From positions 1 through 44,046 of the IMG/VR virus record IMGVR_UViG_3300025892_000041: DNA of 44,046 nucleotides, one strand, 5' to 3'. This DNA is from a virus. Of the stretch, positions 1 through 6,709 are shown piece by piece. The notes under the pieces were generated by a model that worked only from the letters and a program-made list of their open reading frames with translations, made no database searches and was not told where the DNA came from. Position numbers and translations under genes: made by a program. The stretch's first letter is position 1. The number at the start of each line of letters is the position of its first letter.

Positions 1-289
1 GATTATCAAACATTTTAAGTTCAGGTAATAAAGGATCATCTTCAGCAATAATTACAGTATGGTCAAACATATAATCCATCCATTCTTTAGGAGATTTACC
101 ATCAATTTTAGTTTTAGCTCTTTTCATTCCACCAAAATCCCAAACCCAATTTCTATGATCTAATTCACCTTCAAACCATACTTTAAAAGAAATCCCATAT
201 CCATGTAAAAATCTACAATGTGTGTCTTTAGCTTTCCATTGACGAAATACAGTAGAAAAACCATCAAAAACTTTTGTACTTACAAACAT
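1..289 (-). CDS. queD: QueD-like 6-carboxytetrahydropterin synthase (partial, 3' end outside window)
   Basis: The first 96 residues are visible; the gene runs off the left edge. The ATG is at 287-289. The residues F-R-Q-W, then T-H-C-R-F-L-H-G-Y and later W-V-W-D-F-G follow the pattern of the 6-pyruvoyl-tetrahydropterin synthase/QueD family, including the catalytic Cys just before the L-H-G motif and a later F-D-H-T. The family turns dihydroneopterin triphosphate into 6-carboxy-tetrahydropterin, an early step to preQ0. The usual H-G-H zinc pair reads H-G-Y here, and the first His is also not at the expected place. I believe this is a known phage-type variant but cannot verify it. It lies 2 bases after a thioredoxin gene and in the same run as queC and a DpdA-like gene, which supports a role in deazaguanine synthesis. 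GTP cyclohydrolase and QueE are not in the window and may lie further left. Confidence 0.82.
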   Translation of the reverse strand, partial: MFVSTKVFDGFSTVFRQWKAKDTHCRFLHGYGISFKVWFEGELDHRNWVWDFGGMKRAKTKIDGKSPKEWMDYMFDHTVIIAEDDPLLPELKMFDN

Positions 290-291
290 AT

Positions 292-549
292 TTAATTATT
301 GAACCAATTTAATACTTGTTCTTTAGTCCAACCACCAGCTGTAGTTCTTTTAATTTCATTACCATTTAAATCAGTTAATACTAAAAGTGGTATACTTTTA
401 ACTTGATATTGTTCTGTCATCGCAGCATCATATTCTGTGTTTATACTTTTTACATTTATACCTTCACGAGCAATTTGATCCATTACAGGTTTTAATACAC
501 TACAAGGTTCACACCATGGGGCATTAAAAAATAACATTCCTTTATTCAT
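292..549 (-). CDS. Thioredoxin/glutaredoxin-like small redox protein
   Basis: This 85-residue protein has the thioredoxin active site W-C-E-P-C (Cys13 and Cys16) after a short first strand, and the cis-proline loop S-I-P-L-L-V later. Length fits a minimal phage thioredoxin. It is cytoplasmic, with no signal peptide. In phages such proteins commonly serve as electron donors for ribonucleotide reductase, and this genome carries nrdA and nrdB at 18-21 kb. The link to RNR is inference. It sits between a small membrane protein gene and queD, with 2 bases before queD, so it is co-transcribed with the queD/queC group. Confidence 0.9.
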   Translation of the reverse strand: MNKGMLFFNAPWCEPCSVLKPVMDQIAREGINVKSINTEYDAAMTEQYQVKSIPLLVLTDLNGNEIKRTTAGGWTKEQVLNWFNN

Positions 550-567
550 AATTTTATTTAATTTAAT

Positions 568-765
568 TTATACTAATTCTTCTATTATACCTATTACTTC
601 ACTTAAGATAAGAAAAGTAACTGCCCAACCCAAACTAAAGAGAATAGCAGCATAACCTATTATTCTAACACCTGACTTTACAAAACTAATTTGTTGGTGA
701 AGTTTTGGATCTGGGATTTTGTCTATTTTGGTATCAGGATAATCCCATCTTTCTTTATTTGCCAT
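568..765 (-). CDS. Small membrane protein, unknown function
   Basis: This 65-residue protein has a hydrophilic N-terminal third with W-D-Y-P-D-T and a hydrophobic stretch at about residues 34-60 (G-Y-A-A-I-L-F-S-L-G-W-A-V-T-F-L-I-L), which fits one long or two short membrane spans. No enzymatic motif is visible. It follows another small membrane protein gene (770-928) by 4 bases and precedes the thioredoxin gene. I do not recognise a function. Confidence 0.72.
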   Translation of the reverse strand: MANKERWDYPDTKIDKIPDPKLHQQISFVKSGVRIIGYAAILFSLGWAVTFLILSEVIGIIEELV

Positions 766-769
766 ATTT

Positions 770-928
770 TTATTTATTTAATTCTGAAAATAATGTAGAT
801 GCTATATTCCATATTATAAATATAAAAAATAGTATTACTAAATTATTTAAATTTGCATCAATACTGTTTAATGCATCTACTACATTATTAATTCCATTAA
901 TTGTTACTTCATTTTTTATTTCAAACAT
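770..928 (-). CDS. Very small membrane protein (52 aa)
   Basis: An open frame of 52 codons plus TAA starts at ATG 926-928. The N-terminal half is polar and Asn-rich; residues 30-41 (L-V-I-L-F-F-I-F-I-I-W) form a clear membrane segment followed by a short tail. It sits between the tRNA gene and the 65-residue membrane protein, with 4 bases to the next ATG, so the spacing is typical of a real gene in this operon. Its function is unknown. It is short, so coding status rests on spacing and on the membrane segment. Confidence 0.6.
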   Translation of the reverse strand: MFEIKNEVTINGINNVVDALNSIDANLNNLVILFFIFIIWNIASTLFSELNK

Positions 929-942
929 ATTTTAATTTTTAG

Positions 943-1015
943 TTGTCCCTGGAGGGATCGAACCTCCACTCTTCTGCACCAAAAACAGACGTGTTGCCAG
1001 TTACACCAAAGGACA
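943..1015 (-). tRNA. tRNA-Gln, anticodon TTG
   Basis: Read on the minus strand, a full cloverleaf can be folded. The acceptor stem is TGTCCTT against AGGGACA with A as discriminator. The anticodon stem is TCTGT/GCAGA with the seven-base loop TTTTGGT, giving anticodon TTG. The T stem is GGAGG/CCTCC with TTCGATC in the loop. The U1-A72 start pair is typical of tRNA-Gln. CCA is not encoded. It lies between queC and a small membrane protein gene. Gln tRNA (anticodon TTG) is not a queuosine substrate, since those have GUN anticodons, so its position near the que genes is probably not functional coupling. Confidence 0.93.
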
Positions 1016-1021
1016 TTTATA

Positions 1022-1855
1022 TTAAGCTAAGTGTTCAGCTAGTAATTTTTCTACATGATTTTTAGCAACTTTATATTCTACTGGACCAGTTTCATCAGCA
1101 TATTCAGTAGGATCAGGTCTTCCTAATTTAATAAATGCTTCAATTCTTTCTACAGAAGAAGCTGATTTATAATCTGAATACCACTTCCAAGAATTAGTTT
1201 CGGGTCTGTAATAATGTTTAATAGGTTTGTAGGATGTATTAGTTCTTTTATAAACTTCATCAAAGTCTATTCCTAATCTTTCACACCAAAATAAACCATC
1301 TTCTAATATTCCAAACTTATCACCATATAGATAAGGTGTAATATATTTTACTTTTTCTGCTTCCCAATTACCTTGTTTAAAAGCTTCATAATCAGCATCC
1401 CTAAATTCTTGTCTACAATCAGGATAAATAGCATGATCACCAGCATGGATACCCATTGCAATATCTACTTCACAATTATTTTCATTAGCAATAGATAGTG
1501 CTACTGCTTGAATAATTGATGAAAACATTTTATTTCTATTAGGTACAACTGTATCTTTCATATTATCTTCTTCATAATGTCCTTCAGGAACATCTTCTCC
1601 TCCCTTAACTAAATTAGAATTTAATAAATCTACTAAACCCTCTAATTTAACTACTTGATATTTGACTTTATAACCATTTTTACCCAAATAATCTATTAAT
1701 TGTTGTGCTCTTTCTAATTCAACATCATGCTTTTGACCATAATCAAAACCAACTGCTGTTACTTGATATTTTTTTCCTAGTAAATATAATAATACTGTAC
1801 TTGAATCCATCCCACCTGATAGGGATAATACTGCTTGTTTTTTATTTATTGACAT
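1022..1855 (-). CDS. queC: 7-cyano-7-deazaguanine synthase QueC (zinc cysteines absent)
   Basis: This 277-residue protein opens with the PP-loop S-G-G-M-D-S-S (residues 13-19) of ATP-pyrophosphatases. It also has F-D-Y-G-Q-K-H, P-N-R-N and Y-P-D-C-R-Q-E-F, all signatures of QueC, which converts 7-carboxy-7-deazaguanine to preQ0 with ATP and ammonia. Oddly, the C-terminal zinc site of the family (a W-S-C then C-x-x-C-x-x-C pattern just before E-R-x-E-A-F) is replaced: the region reads T-N-T-S-Y-K and later D-Y-K-S-A-S-S-V-E-R-I-E-A-F, with no cysteines. The start overlaps the end of the DpdA-like gene by 10 bases, indicating translational coupling. Together with queD and the DpdA-like gene it suggests preQ0-type DNA modification. 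Confidence 0.93.
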   Translation of the reverse strand: MSINKKQAVLSLSGGMDSSTVLLYLLGKKYQVTAVGFDYGQKHDVELERAQQLIDYLGKNGYKVKYQVVKLEGLVDLLNSNLVKGGEDVPEGHYEEDNMKDTVVPNRNKMFSSIIQAVALSIANENNCEVDIAMGIHAGDHAIYPDCRQEFRDADYEAFKQGNWEAEKVKYITPYLYGDKFGILEDGLFWCERLGIDFDEVYKRTNTSYKPIKHYYRPETNSWKWYSDYKSASSVERIEAFIKLGRPDPTEYADETGPVEYKVAKNHVEKLLAEHLA

Positions 1856-2637
1856 TCTTTAAATTTTTTAAATTGTGTTAAATTGTGATTAATATTATAT
1901 AATATTTCTTGAGTCATAGGTGTTAAACCAACAGTATCTATTTTTGTAGATGATTTAGTATACAACCCATTAGAACTATATTTTACTCCCTCTAACCCAT
2001 GAATAATAGGATTTGAAGTATCTATAGATTCAATAAAAGGAAAATCATTATAATAAGCAAATTCCTGAGGTAAAGCACACCCTAATAAATGAACTCTATC
2101 AGTTTTTTCTATTAAACCTGATTTATACATTTTTGAAATAGTCATTATACGACCCATCATTTTACCTACTAAAGGGTTTGGGTGTGGAAATTCTTCAGCA
2201 TACCAATCTGCCCCATAACTAAATGCTATTTTTTTATAACCTTGTACTTTTAGTATGTTATAACATTGAAATGCTTCATGGTAATTTTGTGCTTGAACAA
2301 CTGCTACTTTAGTTACACCTTTTGGTAATTTTATGGACATCCACCTTTTAGCATTAACTAATGTTGCTGTTTGATCTTGCCAAACATCTGGTACTACAAA
2401 TTCATTAGGTTTTAATTCATTAATCCAATACATTAATCTGTCTGAATCATATGCTACACCTAATTCATGAAGTGAATTATCCATTATAATATATCTACCA
2501 TCCTTTTTAGCTTTATAAAAATGATTTTTGTAAATTTCATTTTGATCTAATAAATGAGGTAAACAATATTCATAATCATTAATATCATAACTCCTAGAAA
2601 GCATACTTATAGGTAATTCGTGACTAGTCTTTGGCAT
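1846..2637 (-). CDS. dpdA: DpdA-like TGT-fold transglycosylase (7-deazaguanine insertion into DNA)
   Basis: This 263-residue protein shows the ordered motifs of a tRNA-guanine-transglycosylase barrel: I-M-D-N-S (Asp53, like the TGT substrate-binding Asp of T-D-S-G), V-P-D-V-W-Q-D (82-88), V-V-Q-A-Q-N (113-118, like the TGT I-V-Q-G), H-L-L-G-C-A (183-188) and E-S-I-D-T-S (Asp206, candidate nucleophile). It is shorter than tRNA-directed TGT (about 370) and has no zinc-binding Cys cluster, as known for phage DpdA enzymes that exchange guanine in DNA for a deazaguanine. It is immediately followed by queC (10-base overlap). The ATG at 2635-2637 is preceded by AAATAAAGGAAT, a leader shared with other genes here, and by a host-type promoter at 2657-2686. 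A tRNA substrate cannot be excluded from sequence alone. Confidence 0.75.
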   Translation of the reverse strand: MPKTSHELPISMLSRSYDINDYEYCLPHLLDQNEIYKNHFYKAKKDGRYIIMDNSLHELGVAYDSDRLMYWINELKPNEFVVPDVWQDQTATLVNAKRWMSIKLPKGVTKVAVVQAQNYHEAFQCYNILKVQGYKKIAFSYGADWYAEEFPHPNPLVGKMMGRIMTISKMYKSGLIEKTDRVHLLGCALPQEFAYYNDFPFIESIDTSNPIIHGLEGVKYSSNGLYTKSSTKIDTVGLTPMTQEILYNINHNLTQFKKFKECQ

Positions 2638-2767
2638 ATTCCTTTATTTTAAATTTAATATACGAAAAAGATTGTTGCAAACCAAGTCCACCTAAAAGAA
2701 TAGTCCAAATATTTGGGTGCCAATGCTCACCACAAAGTCCAAGTGCGTGTTTAATAAATTCTATCAT
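2624..2767 (-). CDS. Small conserved-looking phage protein (47 aa)
   Basis: An open frame of 47 codons plus TAG starts at ATG 2765-2767, one base after the previous stop. The peptide has a compact Trp/His/Cys-rich core (L-G-L-C-G-E-H-W-H-P-N-I-W) followed by a hydrophobic Gly-Leu stretch and a basic tail, suggesting a membrane-associated peptide. Its last 14 bases overlap the dpdA-like gene, and the promoter of that gene lies within it. The non-random composition and tight spacing argue for a real gene. Its function is unknown. Confidence 0.6.
   Translation of the reverse strand: MIEFIKHALGLCGEHWHPNIWTILLGGLGLQQSFSYIKFKIKEYAKD
2657..2686 (-). promoter_or_regulatory. Host-type promoter upstream of the dpdA-like gene
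   Basis: On the minus strand CTTGG is followed after exactly 18 bases by GTATATTAA. This matches the recurrent element TTTGG-N18-GTATATT in this window and the Bacteroidota TTTG-N19-21-TAnnTTT pattern. The box ends 19 bases before the ATG of the dpdA-like gene. Confidence 0.65.
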
Positions 2768-2768
2768 A

Positions 2769-2966
2769 TTAGTCTTCTTCTACAAATTCTACATCTCCAT
2801 AATCATCAATTGGTTTATCTCTTACTAGATCCCAATCTGCATTATCTATAATTTCATCTCGGACATCTTCATCACCCGTTTTCCATAGTGCTAATTCTTC
2901 TTTTGTTAACACATATTCTTCCCATCTGTAATTACAGTAATTTACATTTCTTGTTAATTTTGCCAT
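2769..2966 (-). CDS. Small acidic protein, unknown function
   Basis: This 65-residue protein has an aromatic N-terminal part (N-Y-C-N-Y-R-W-E-E-Y) and an Asp/Glu-rich C-terminal half ending in E-F-V-E-E-D. Its ATG overlaps the stop of the UV endonuclease gene in a TAATG arrangement, so it is translationally coupled to it. No recognisable domain. Small acidic phage proteins often mimic DNA or bind host enzymes, but there is no direct evidence here. Confidence 0.72.
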   Translation of the reverse strand: MAKLTRNVNYCNYRWEEYVLTKEELALWKTGDEDVRDEIIDNADWDLVRDKPIDDYGDVEFVEED

Positions 2967-3862
2967 TATATTACTCTTTTAAAAATTGCTTGTTCTTTTA
3001 ATTTTGCCTCAATTACAATATCTGGTTTTAAACCATAAGTATTGATTTTTTCATAAATTAAATCAGAATGAGCTTGAGGACGAATTGACTCATCTAATTT
3101 TTCTTTTCTGCGACTTTCTGAATAATGACAACATTGTGCGATTCCTTTAGGCCATGTAACGGAAGCAGTTTCTAATGCCTCTTTTTCAGTTAAACCCCCA
3201 GTATTAAATTTATGATGAAAATAATCAAATGTAATTGGAATCCCAATAGCTTGATAAACAAAATCAAATAAATCAGCTACCGAATATTCATTTGGACTAT
3301 CATCATTTTCAACAACTAAACGTTTTTTAGTATCTTCATTTAATAATTCAAAATTTTTACAAAAACGTTTTAATGTTTTTTCTTTATCACCATAAGCTCC
3401 TCCTACATGAATATTAATTTTGTTATAGGGTGAAGGATCAAATCCCATCATATTAAATTGTTCGCTATGAAAATTTAATTCTCTAACTGTTTTTTCTACA
3501 ACTTTTTGATTAGGTGAAGCTAAACAATTATAAGGGCCAGGGTGCATTGTAAGTCGTTGACCTGCATCTGTTGCAATTTTACCAATTTCAAGCATTATGG
3601 ATGCAATTTCATCATAATCCTTTAGATCTTTGACATTATATTCATCTGACCAAGGGAATATTTGGGATGATAATCTAAATAACTTAATACCCATTTCATT
3701 ATTCCATTGAATATATGTTTTAAGATCCTTAACATTGAGTAATGCAAGATCAGAGACATAATCTTCTCCATTAGCATCATATGTTTTTCGACGCATAGTT
3801 CGATTCGTAGTAATTTTATTTTTGCTAAGTGCTGTGTTTATACACGCGTATCCTAAATTCAT
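2966..3862 (-). CDS. uvsE: UV damage endonuclease (UvdE/UvsE family)
   Basis: This 298-residue protein begins with L-G-Y-A-C-I-N and T-T-N-R-T, hallmarks of the UVDE family, a TIM-barrel nuclease that nicks 5' of UV lesions and other distortions. Metal-ligand motifs appear in order: M-H-P-G (His103), N-I-H-V-G-G, V-V-E-N-D-D, F-D-Y-F-H-H-K and H-Y-S-E-S-R. Length is normal for bacterial UvsE. Its ATG overlaps the preceding stop by 4 bases (ATGA). Its job here is presumably direct repair of sunlight damage to the phage DNA, comparable to T4 DenV but from an unrelated family. Confidence 0.94.
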   Translation of the reverse strand: MNLGYACINTALSKNKITTNRTMRRKTYDANGEDYVSDLALLNVKDLKTYIQWNNEMGIKLFRLSSQIFPWSDEYNVKDLKDYDEIASIMLEIGKIATDAGQRLTMHPGPYNCLASPNQKVVEKTVRELNFHSEQFNMMGFDPSPYNKINIHVGGAYGDKEKTLKRFCKNFELLNEDTKKRLVVENDDSPNEYSVADLFDFVYQAIGIPITFDYFHHKFNTGGLTEKEALETASVTWPKGIAQCCHYSESRRKEKLDESIRPQAHSDLIYEKINTYGLKPDIVIEAKLKEQAIFKRVI

Positions 3863-4050
3863 TTGTCTCGTCTTTCGTTATCAATTTGATCAGGGTCCAT
3901 TTGTAGGATTTCATCCAATAAATCACCTATTTGAAACATAGTATCTTCTTTACTACGTTTAATTGCTGATTCTAGGGCGCCATCTCTTTCATCCCATACT
4001 TCTTTATGGTTTTTTAACCATTTTGCTAAAATTTCTAATTGTAATCTCAT
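3859..4050 (-). CDS. Small charged helical protein, unknown function
   Basis: This 63-residue protein looks entirely helical and charged, with heptad-like spacing of Leu/Ile (L-Q-L-E-I-L-A-K-W-L, I-G-D-L-L-D-E-I-L). It overlaps the UV endonuclease start by 4 bases and follows the 87-residue gene by 5 bases. No domain is recognised; it may be a small adaptor or dimerising protein. Confidence 0.7.
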   Translation of the reverse strand: MRLQLEILAKWLKNHKEVWDERDGALESAIKRSKEDTMFQIGDLLDEILQMDPDQIDNERRDK

Positions 4051-4055
4051 AACTT

Positions 4056-4319
4056 TTATTTTAATATTATATCTTTATATTTAATTTTACCTACTGCTCT
4101 TTTACCTAACATATCATAAGTATATAATGTAACACAGGTAGGACCCCATTTAGTAACATTCATTCCTCTATATTCAGAATTGATGGCATCTGCAATATCA
4201 TTTACCTCAAATACTTTTGGATGGTCTCCATACTCACCATCATCACCTTTACGATAGGTAACAATACCTTTAATATAAAAATCAACATTACCTTCTTGCA
4301 ATTTTTCTTTAATATTCAT
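4056..4319 (-). CDS. Hypothetical protein, 87 aa
   Basis: The frame is open from an ATG at 4349, but I favour the internal ATG at 4317-4319. That start is preceded by AAATAAAGGTTAT, the same leader that precedes the gene at 6095-6316. The promoter at 4360-4389 would leave almost no leader for the upstream ATG. The product is a mixed alpha/beta small protein with V-D-F-Y-I-K-G, a middle D-D-G-E-Y-G-D-H and C-terminal V-T-L-Y-T-Y-D. No family is recognised. Confidence 0.7.
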   Translation of the reverse strand: MNIKEKLQEGNVDFYIKGIVTYRKGDDGEYGDHPKVFEVNDIADAINSEYRGMNVTKWGPTCVTLYTYDMLGKRAVGKIKYKDIILK

Positions 4320-4359
4320 ATAACCTTTATTTAATTGTTTGTAACTCATTTACAGGGTA

Positions 4360-4389
4360 AATATACGAAAGATATCTCAGGAAACCAAA
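4360..4389 (-). promoter_or_regulatory. Host-type promoter upstream of 4056-4319
   Basis: TTTGG, 18 bases, GTATATTTA on the minus strand. The spacer contains GATATCTTTC, shared with the promoter at 6357-6386, giving a small ATAT-N7-ATAT dyad across the -7 box. It overlaps the end of the upstream gene at 4377-4823. Confidence 0.7.
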
Positions 4390-4823
4390 TTTTTTCGCAT
4401 AAAAAGAAAAAGTTCTTCAATAGTACCATCAAACTCCTCTATTGTTTCTTTAATAATATCTTTTGAAATTTTAAAATGTTTTTTAAAATCATTTACTAAT
4501 CTATCCATTCTATCAAATTCATCTTTCATTCCATCTTCAAATAATTTATTATAGCGTTTTCTTGCCCTAATTTCAATTTCTGTATATAGATTATCAAGTT
4601 CATAATCTTCACCTTGGTAATTATTAATAAAACTTTCCTGTTCTTCTTTCATCCAATGTAGTTCCCATTTAGCTTGTTCAAAAAAGGGTGAATAATCAAA
4701 ATCACCATTTTTAATTTTATCAATTAGTGGTGCTTTATATGGAAGATTTCTATGTGTTCTAAATCGTCTCCACCAATAAAAGGGTAATGCTCTTCTACCA
4801 CTTGGTTTTTTAGGTACTCTCAT
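4377..4823 (-). CDS. Hypothetical protein, 148 aa
   Basis: The N-terminal 30 residues are basic and aromatic (R-A-L-P-F-Y-W-W-R-R-F-R), which could bind nucleic acid. The rest is charged and helical (E-I-E-I-R-A-R-K-R-Y-N-K and repeated K-D/E pairs), likely coiled-coil. Its ATG overlaps the ligase stop (TAATG), so the two are translationally coupled. No domain is recognised. Confidence 0.72.
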   Translation of the reverse strand: MRVPKKPSGRRALPFYWWRRFRTHRNLPYKAPLIDKIKNGDFDYSPFFEQAKWELHWMKEEQESFINNYQGEDYELDNLYTEIEIRARKRYNKLFEDGMKDEFDRMDRLVNDFKKHFKISKDIIKETIEEFDGTIEELFLFMRKNLVS

Positions 4824-6079
4824 TACACTTCTCTTTTTTCACCATGAATTACTTTTACAGTTGGGAATCTTAATGAAATCCCACCTTTATCGTTTTTAGT
4901 TTCCTCAAAATATTGAACTGTGATTATTTTTCCAAGAATAGATCCATCCATATACTCCAACCTTTGTTCTTGGGTAAACCCACTACCAACTTTTACTATA
5001 TAACCCTTATGTTCAATCCATACTTGTGATAACATTGTCATTGATTCTGACTTACCATTTCTAACTACTTCATGTGTATCAATGTCCCAACCTAATACTT
5101 CATATTCAGCATCATGGAATGACTTAACTTTAACTAAATTTTTAGTACGCTTACCTTCATATCCAACATCCTTACGTAACATTAAACCCTCCCAATTATC
5201 TTTATTTTCAACAGTATTCCAATATTCAAAGTGATCTTGATCTGTTATTAGAGTTTGTTCTGTAAAACGTAAAATACTTTTATCAATAAATCTACCTCTT
5301 AACCATTGTTTTAAAATAATTAATCTTGGATATAATTTCCTCTCACTTTTTTCAGCTTCAAATTCAGATTTAGTCAACATATCGAATATCATAAATGCTG
5401 GATTTTCAATCTGATGGTCTTTACGTCTTAATTGTTTCATAACACCTTGAAAATCTTCATTACCCTCATCATCAACTAAACAAATCTCACCATCAAATAC
5501 ACTATTAATAATACCAGTTGCTTCAATTGCTTCTTTAACTTTATCTAATGTAGTAAATTCTTTACCCATTCTACTATAAAGCTTACATTTACCATTTTCA
5601 TCTGTAATAGCTAAACAACGAACACCATCTAATTTTCTTGAAACCCACCACCTATCATTCCAATCACATTTACCTTTATATTCTTGGGCTAATGCTACCT
5701 TAAATGTAGGAATTAAACCTGGTATTGCTTTATTAATTGTAGAAGCTCCAACTCTAATATCTAAATCTTTATCAATAATTTTATAAATTAACTTATCATT
5801 AAACCCATTAACTAATTTAATAGCATTATGACCCGTAACTTCTCTATTTGTTAATTTATCTAATACTTCAAATAAAACACTTGGATATCCAAGATAAGTT
5901 TCACATAAATGTGAATTTTTAATGCATGTTTTACTTGTAACGTGATACTGTTTGTATGGGTTATATGTAGCTTCAAGTATCTTGTGTATAAACGTACTAC
6001 TGCGCGTTATAATCGCAATTTTATCGGTAGCACTACTAGTACTCCTCATTTCTTCTATAAATTTATTTAATTCTTCCAT
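4823..6079 (-). CDS. ATP-dependent DNA ligase (T4 gp30-like)
   Basis: This 418-residue protein has the nucleotidyltransferase motifs of ATP-dependent ligases in order: motif I K-L-D-G-V-R with the adenylated Lys149; L-Y-S-R-M-G-K-E; V-F-D-G-E-I (motif III); F-M-I-F-D-M; E-G-L-M-L-R-K (motif IV) and L-V-K-V-K (motif V). The C-terminal OB-fold region ends with T-V-K-V-I-H-G. The N-terminal 130 residues form the helical DNA-binding part. It seals nicks in replication and recombination and is somewhat shorter than T4 gp30 (487). It is co-transcribed with the downstream hypothetical gene (TAATG overlap). Confidence 0.95.
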   Translation of the reverse strand: MEELNKFIEEMRSTSSATDKIAIITRSSTFIHKILEATYNPYKQYHVTSKTCIKNSHLCETYLGYPSVLFEVLDKLTNREVTGHNAIKLVNGFNDKLIYKIIDKDLDIRVGASTINKAIPGLIPTFKVALAQEYKGKCDWNDRWWVSRKLDGVRCLAITDENGKCKLYSRMGKEFTTLDKVKEAIEATGIINSVFDGEICLVDDEGNEDFQGVMKQLRRKDHQIENPAFMIFDMLTKSEFEAEKSERKLYPRLIILKQWLRGRFIDKSILRFTEQTLITDQDHFEYWNTVENKDNWEGLMLRKDVGYEGKRTKNLVKVKSFHDAEYEVLGWDIDTHEVVRNGKSESMTMLSQVWIEHKGYIVKVGSGFTQEQRLEYMDGSILGKIITVQYFEETKNDKGGISLRFPTVKVIHGEKREV

Positions 6080-6094
6080 AACTTTTATTTTTAA

Positions 6095-6316
6095 TTATTT
6101 ATATGAGTTCGGTGAAGGCATCCCTGAGTAATGACACCAATTATCTTCTTTTAATTGTTGAAATGTATCTACAAATCCTCGATCCCATTCATTACGTAAT
6201 TCAACATCATTATCTACCATTAATTGAGCTATGTTTACACCAGTATCACCTCTAAATTTAGGTTTCCATCCAGAAGCTTTTAATCTTTTTTGTTCTTCTA
6301 ATATTAAATCTATCAT
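6095..6316 (-). CDS. Hypothetical protein, 73 aa
   Basis: A 73-residue protein with L-I-L-E-E-Q-K-R-L-K at the start and W-D-R-G-F-V-D and W-C-H-Y-S-G in the second half. The ATG is preceded by AAATAAAGGTTATAAAA, a ribosome-binding leader shared with the gene at 4056-4319, and by a promoter at 6357-6386. It is the first gene of the transcription unit leading into DNA ligase. No family is recognised. Confidence 0.75.
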   Translation of the reverse strand: MIDLILEEQKRLKASGWKPKFRGDTGVNIAQLMVDNDVELRNEWDRGFVDTFQQLKEDNWCHYSGMPSPNSYK

Positions 6317-6356
6317 TTTTATAACCTTTATTTGTTTTTAACCTTATTTACACATA

Positions 6357-6386
6357 AATATACGAAAGATATCTCGGGTATCCAAA
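6357..6386 (-). promoter_or_regulatory. Host-type promoter upstream of the ligase operon
   Basis: TTTGG, 18 bases, GTATATTTATG on the minus strand, with GATATCTTTC inside the spacer. It lies directly downstream of the terminator at 6396-6426 and so opens a new transcription unit. Confidence 0.75.
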
Positions 6387-6395
6387 TATTTTGGC

Positions 6396-6426
6396 AAAAA
6401 AAGAAAGGTGCTGTTAAGCACCTTTC
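6396..6426 (-). terminator. Intrinsic terminator after 6451-6681
   Basis: A perfect 10-bp stem (GAAAGGTGCT / AGCACCTTTC) with a four-base loop, followed on the minus strand by seven T residues. It ends the transcript coming from the outer-membrane and small membrane protein genes. Confidence 0.92.
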
Positions 6427-6450
6427 CCTAAAAAATATGTTATTTTAAAC

Positions 6451-6681
6451 TTATTTCTTATTTCCTACGAAAAAAGATGCAAGAATTACTAGAACTACTA
6501 ATCCTACAAATCCACCATTACCTAGTGCACTTACAAGAGCAGTAATATTAGCTACTACATCCATTCCGAAAACTGATCCACCTGTTAAGATGTACCATAA
6601 GATAGTTACTGGAACTAGAGCTAAAAATAAAGCTCCTAATCCACCTAAAAATCCATTTAAATACGAAAATACCTTTTCCAT
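6451..6681 (-). CDS. Small two-span membrane protein, holin-like candidate
   Basis: This 76-residue protein has two strong hydrophobic segments (about residues 10-33 and 52-72) separated by a loop G-G-S-V-F-G-M-D-V-V, and ends in N-K-K. Size and topology fit a class II holin or a small inner-membrane protein, but no lysis motif can be seen and a better holin candidate lies at 11719-11934. It follows the outer-membrane protein gene by 28 bases and is directly followed by a strong terminator. Confidence 0.75.
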   Translation of the reverse strand: MEKVFSYLNGFLGGLGALFLALVPVTILWYILTGGSVFGMDVVANITALVSALGNGGFVGLVVLVILASFFVGNKK

Positions 6682-6709
6682 TTTTTCAGTTTTTTAATTA
6701 ATAATTAGT

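Noticed and set aside
811-823. ATATTTATAATAT as another late element
   Set aside because: It lies inside a small gene, lacks the AAAAT end and is far from the next ATG; by-chance matches are expected in AT-rich DNA.
705-935. Open frame on the plus strand, 76 codons
   Set aside because: It lies opposite two minus-strand genes and the tRNA-side spacer, and its composition (Phe/Ile/Leu runs) is what antisense AT-rich coding gives. The same applies to plus-strand frames at 2631-2828, 17294-17494, 26151-26450, 27172-27384, 30208-30435, 33915-34115, 35588-35998 and 40670-40870.
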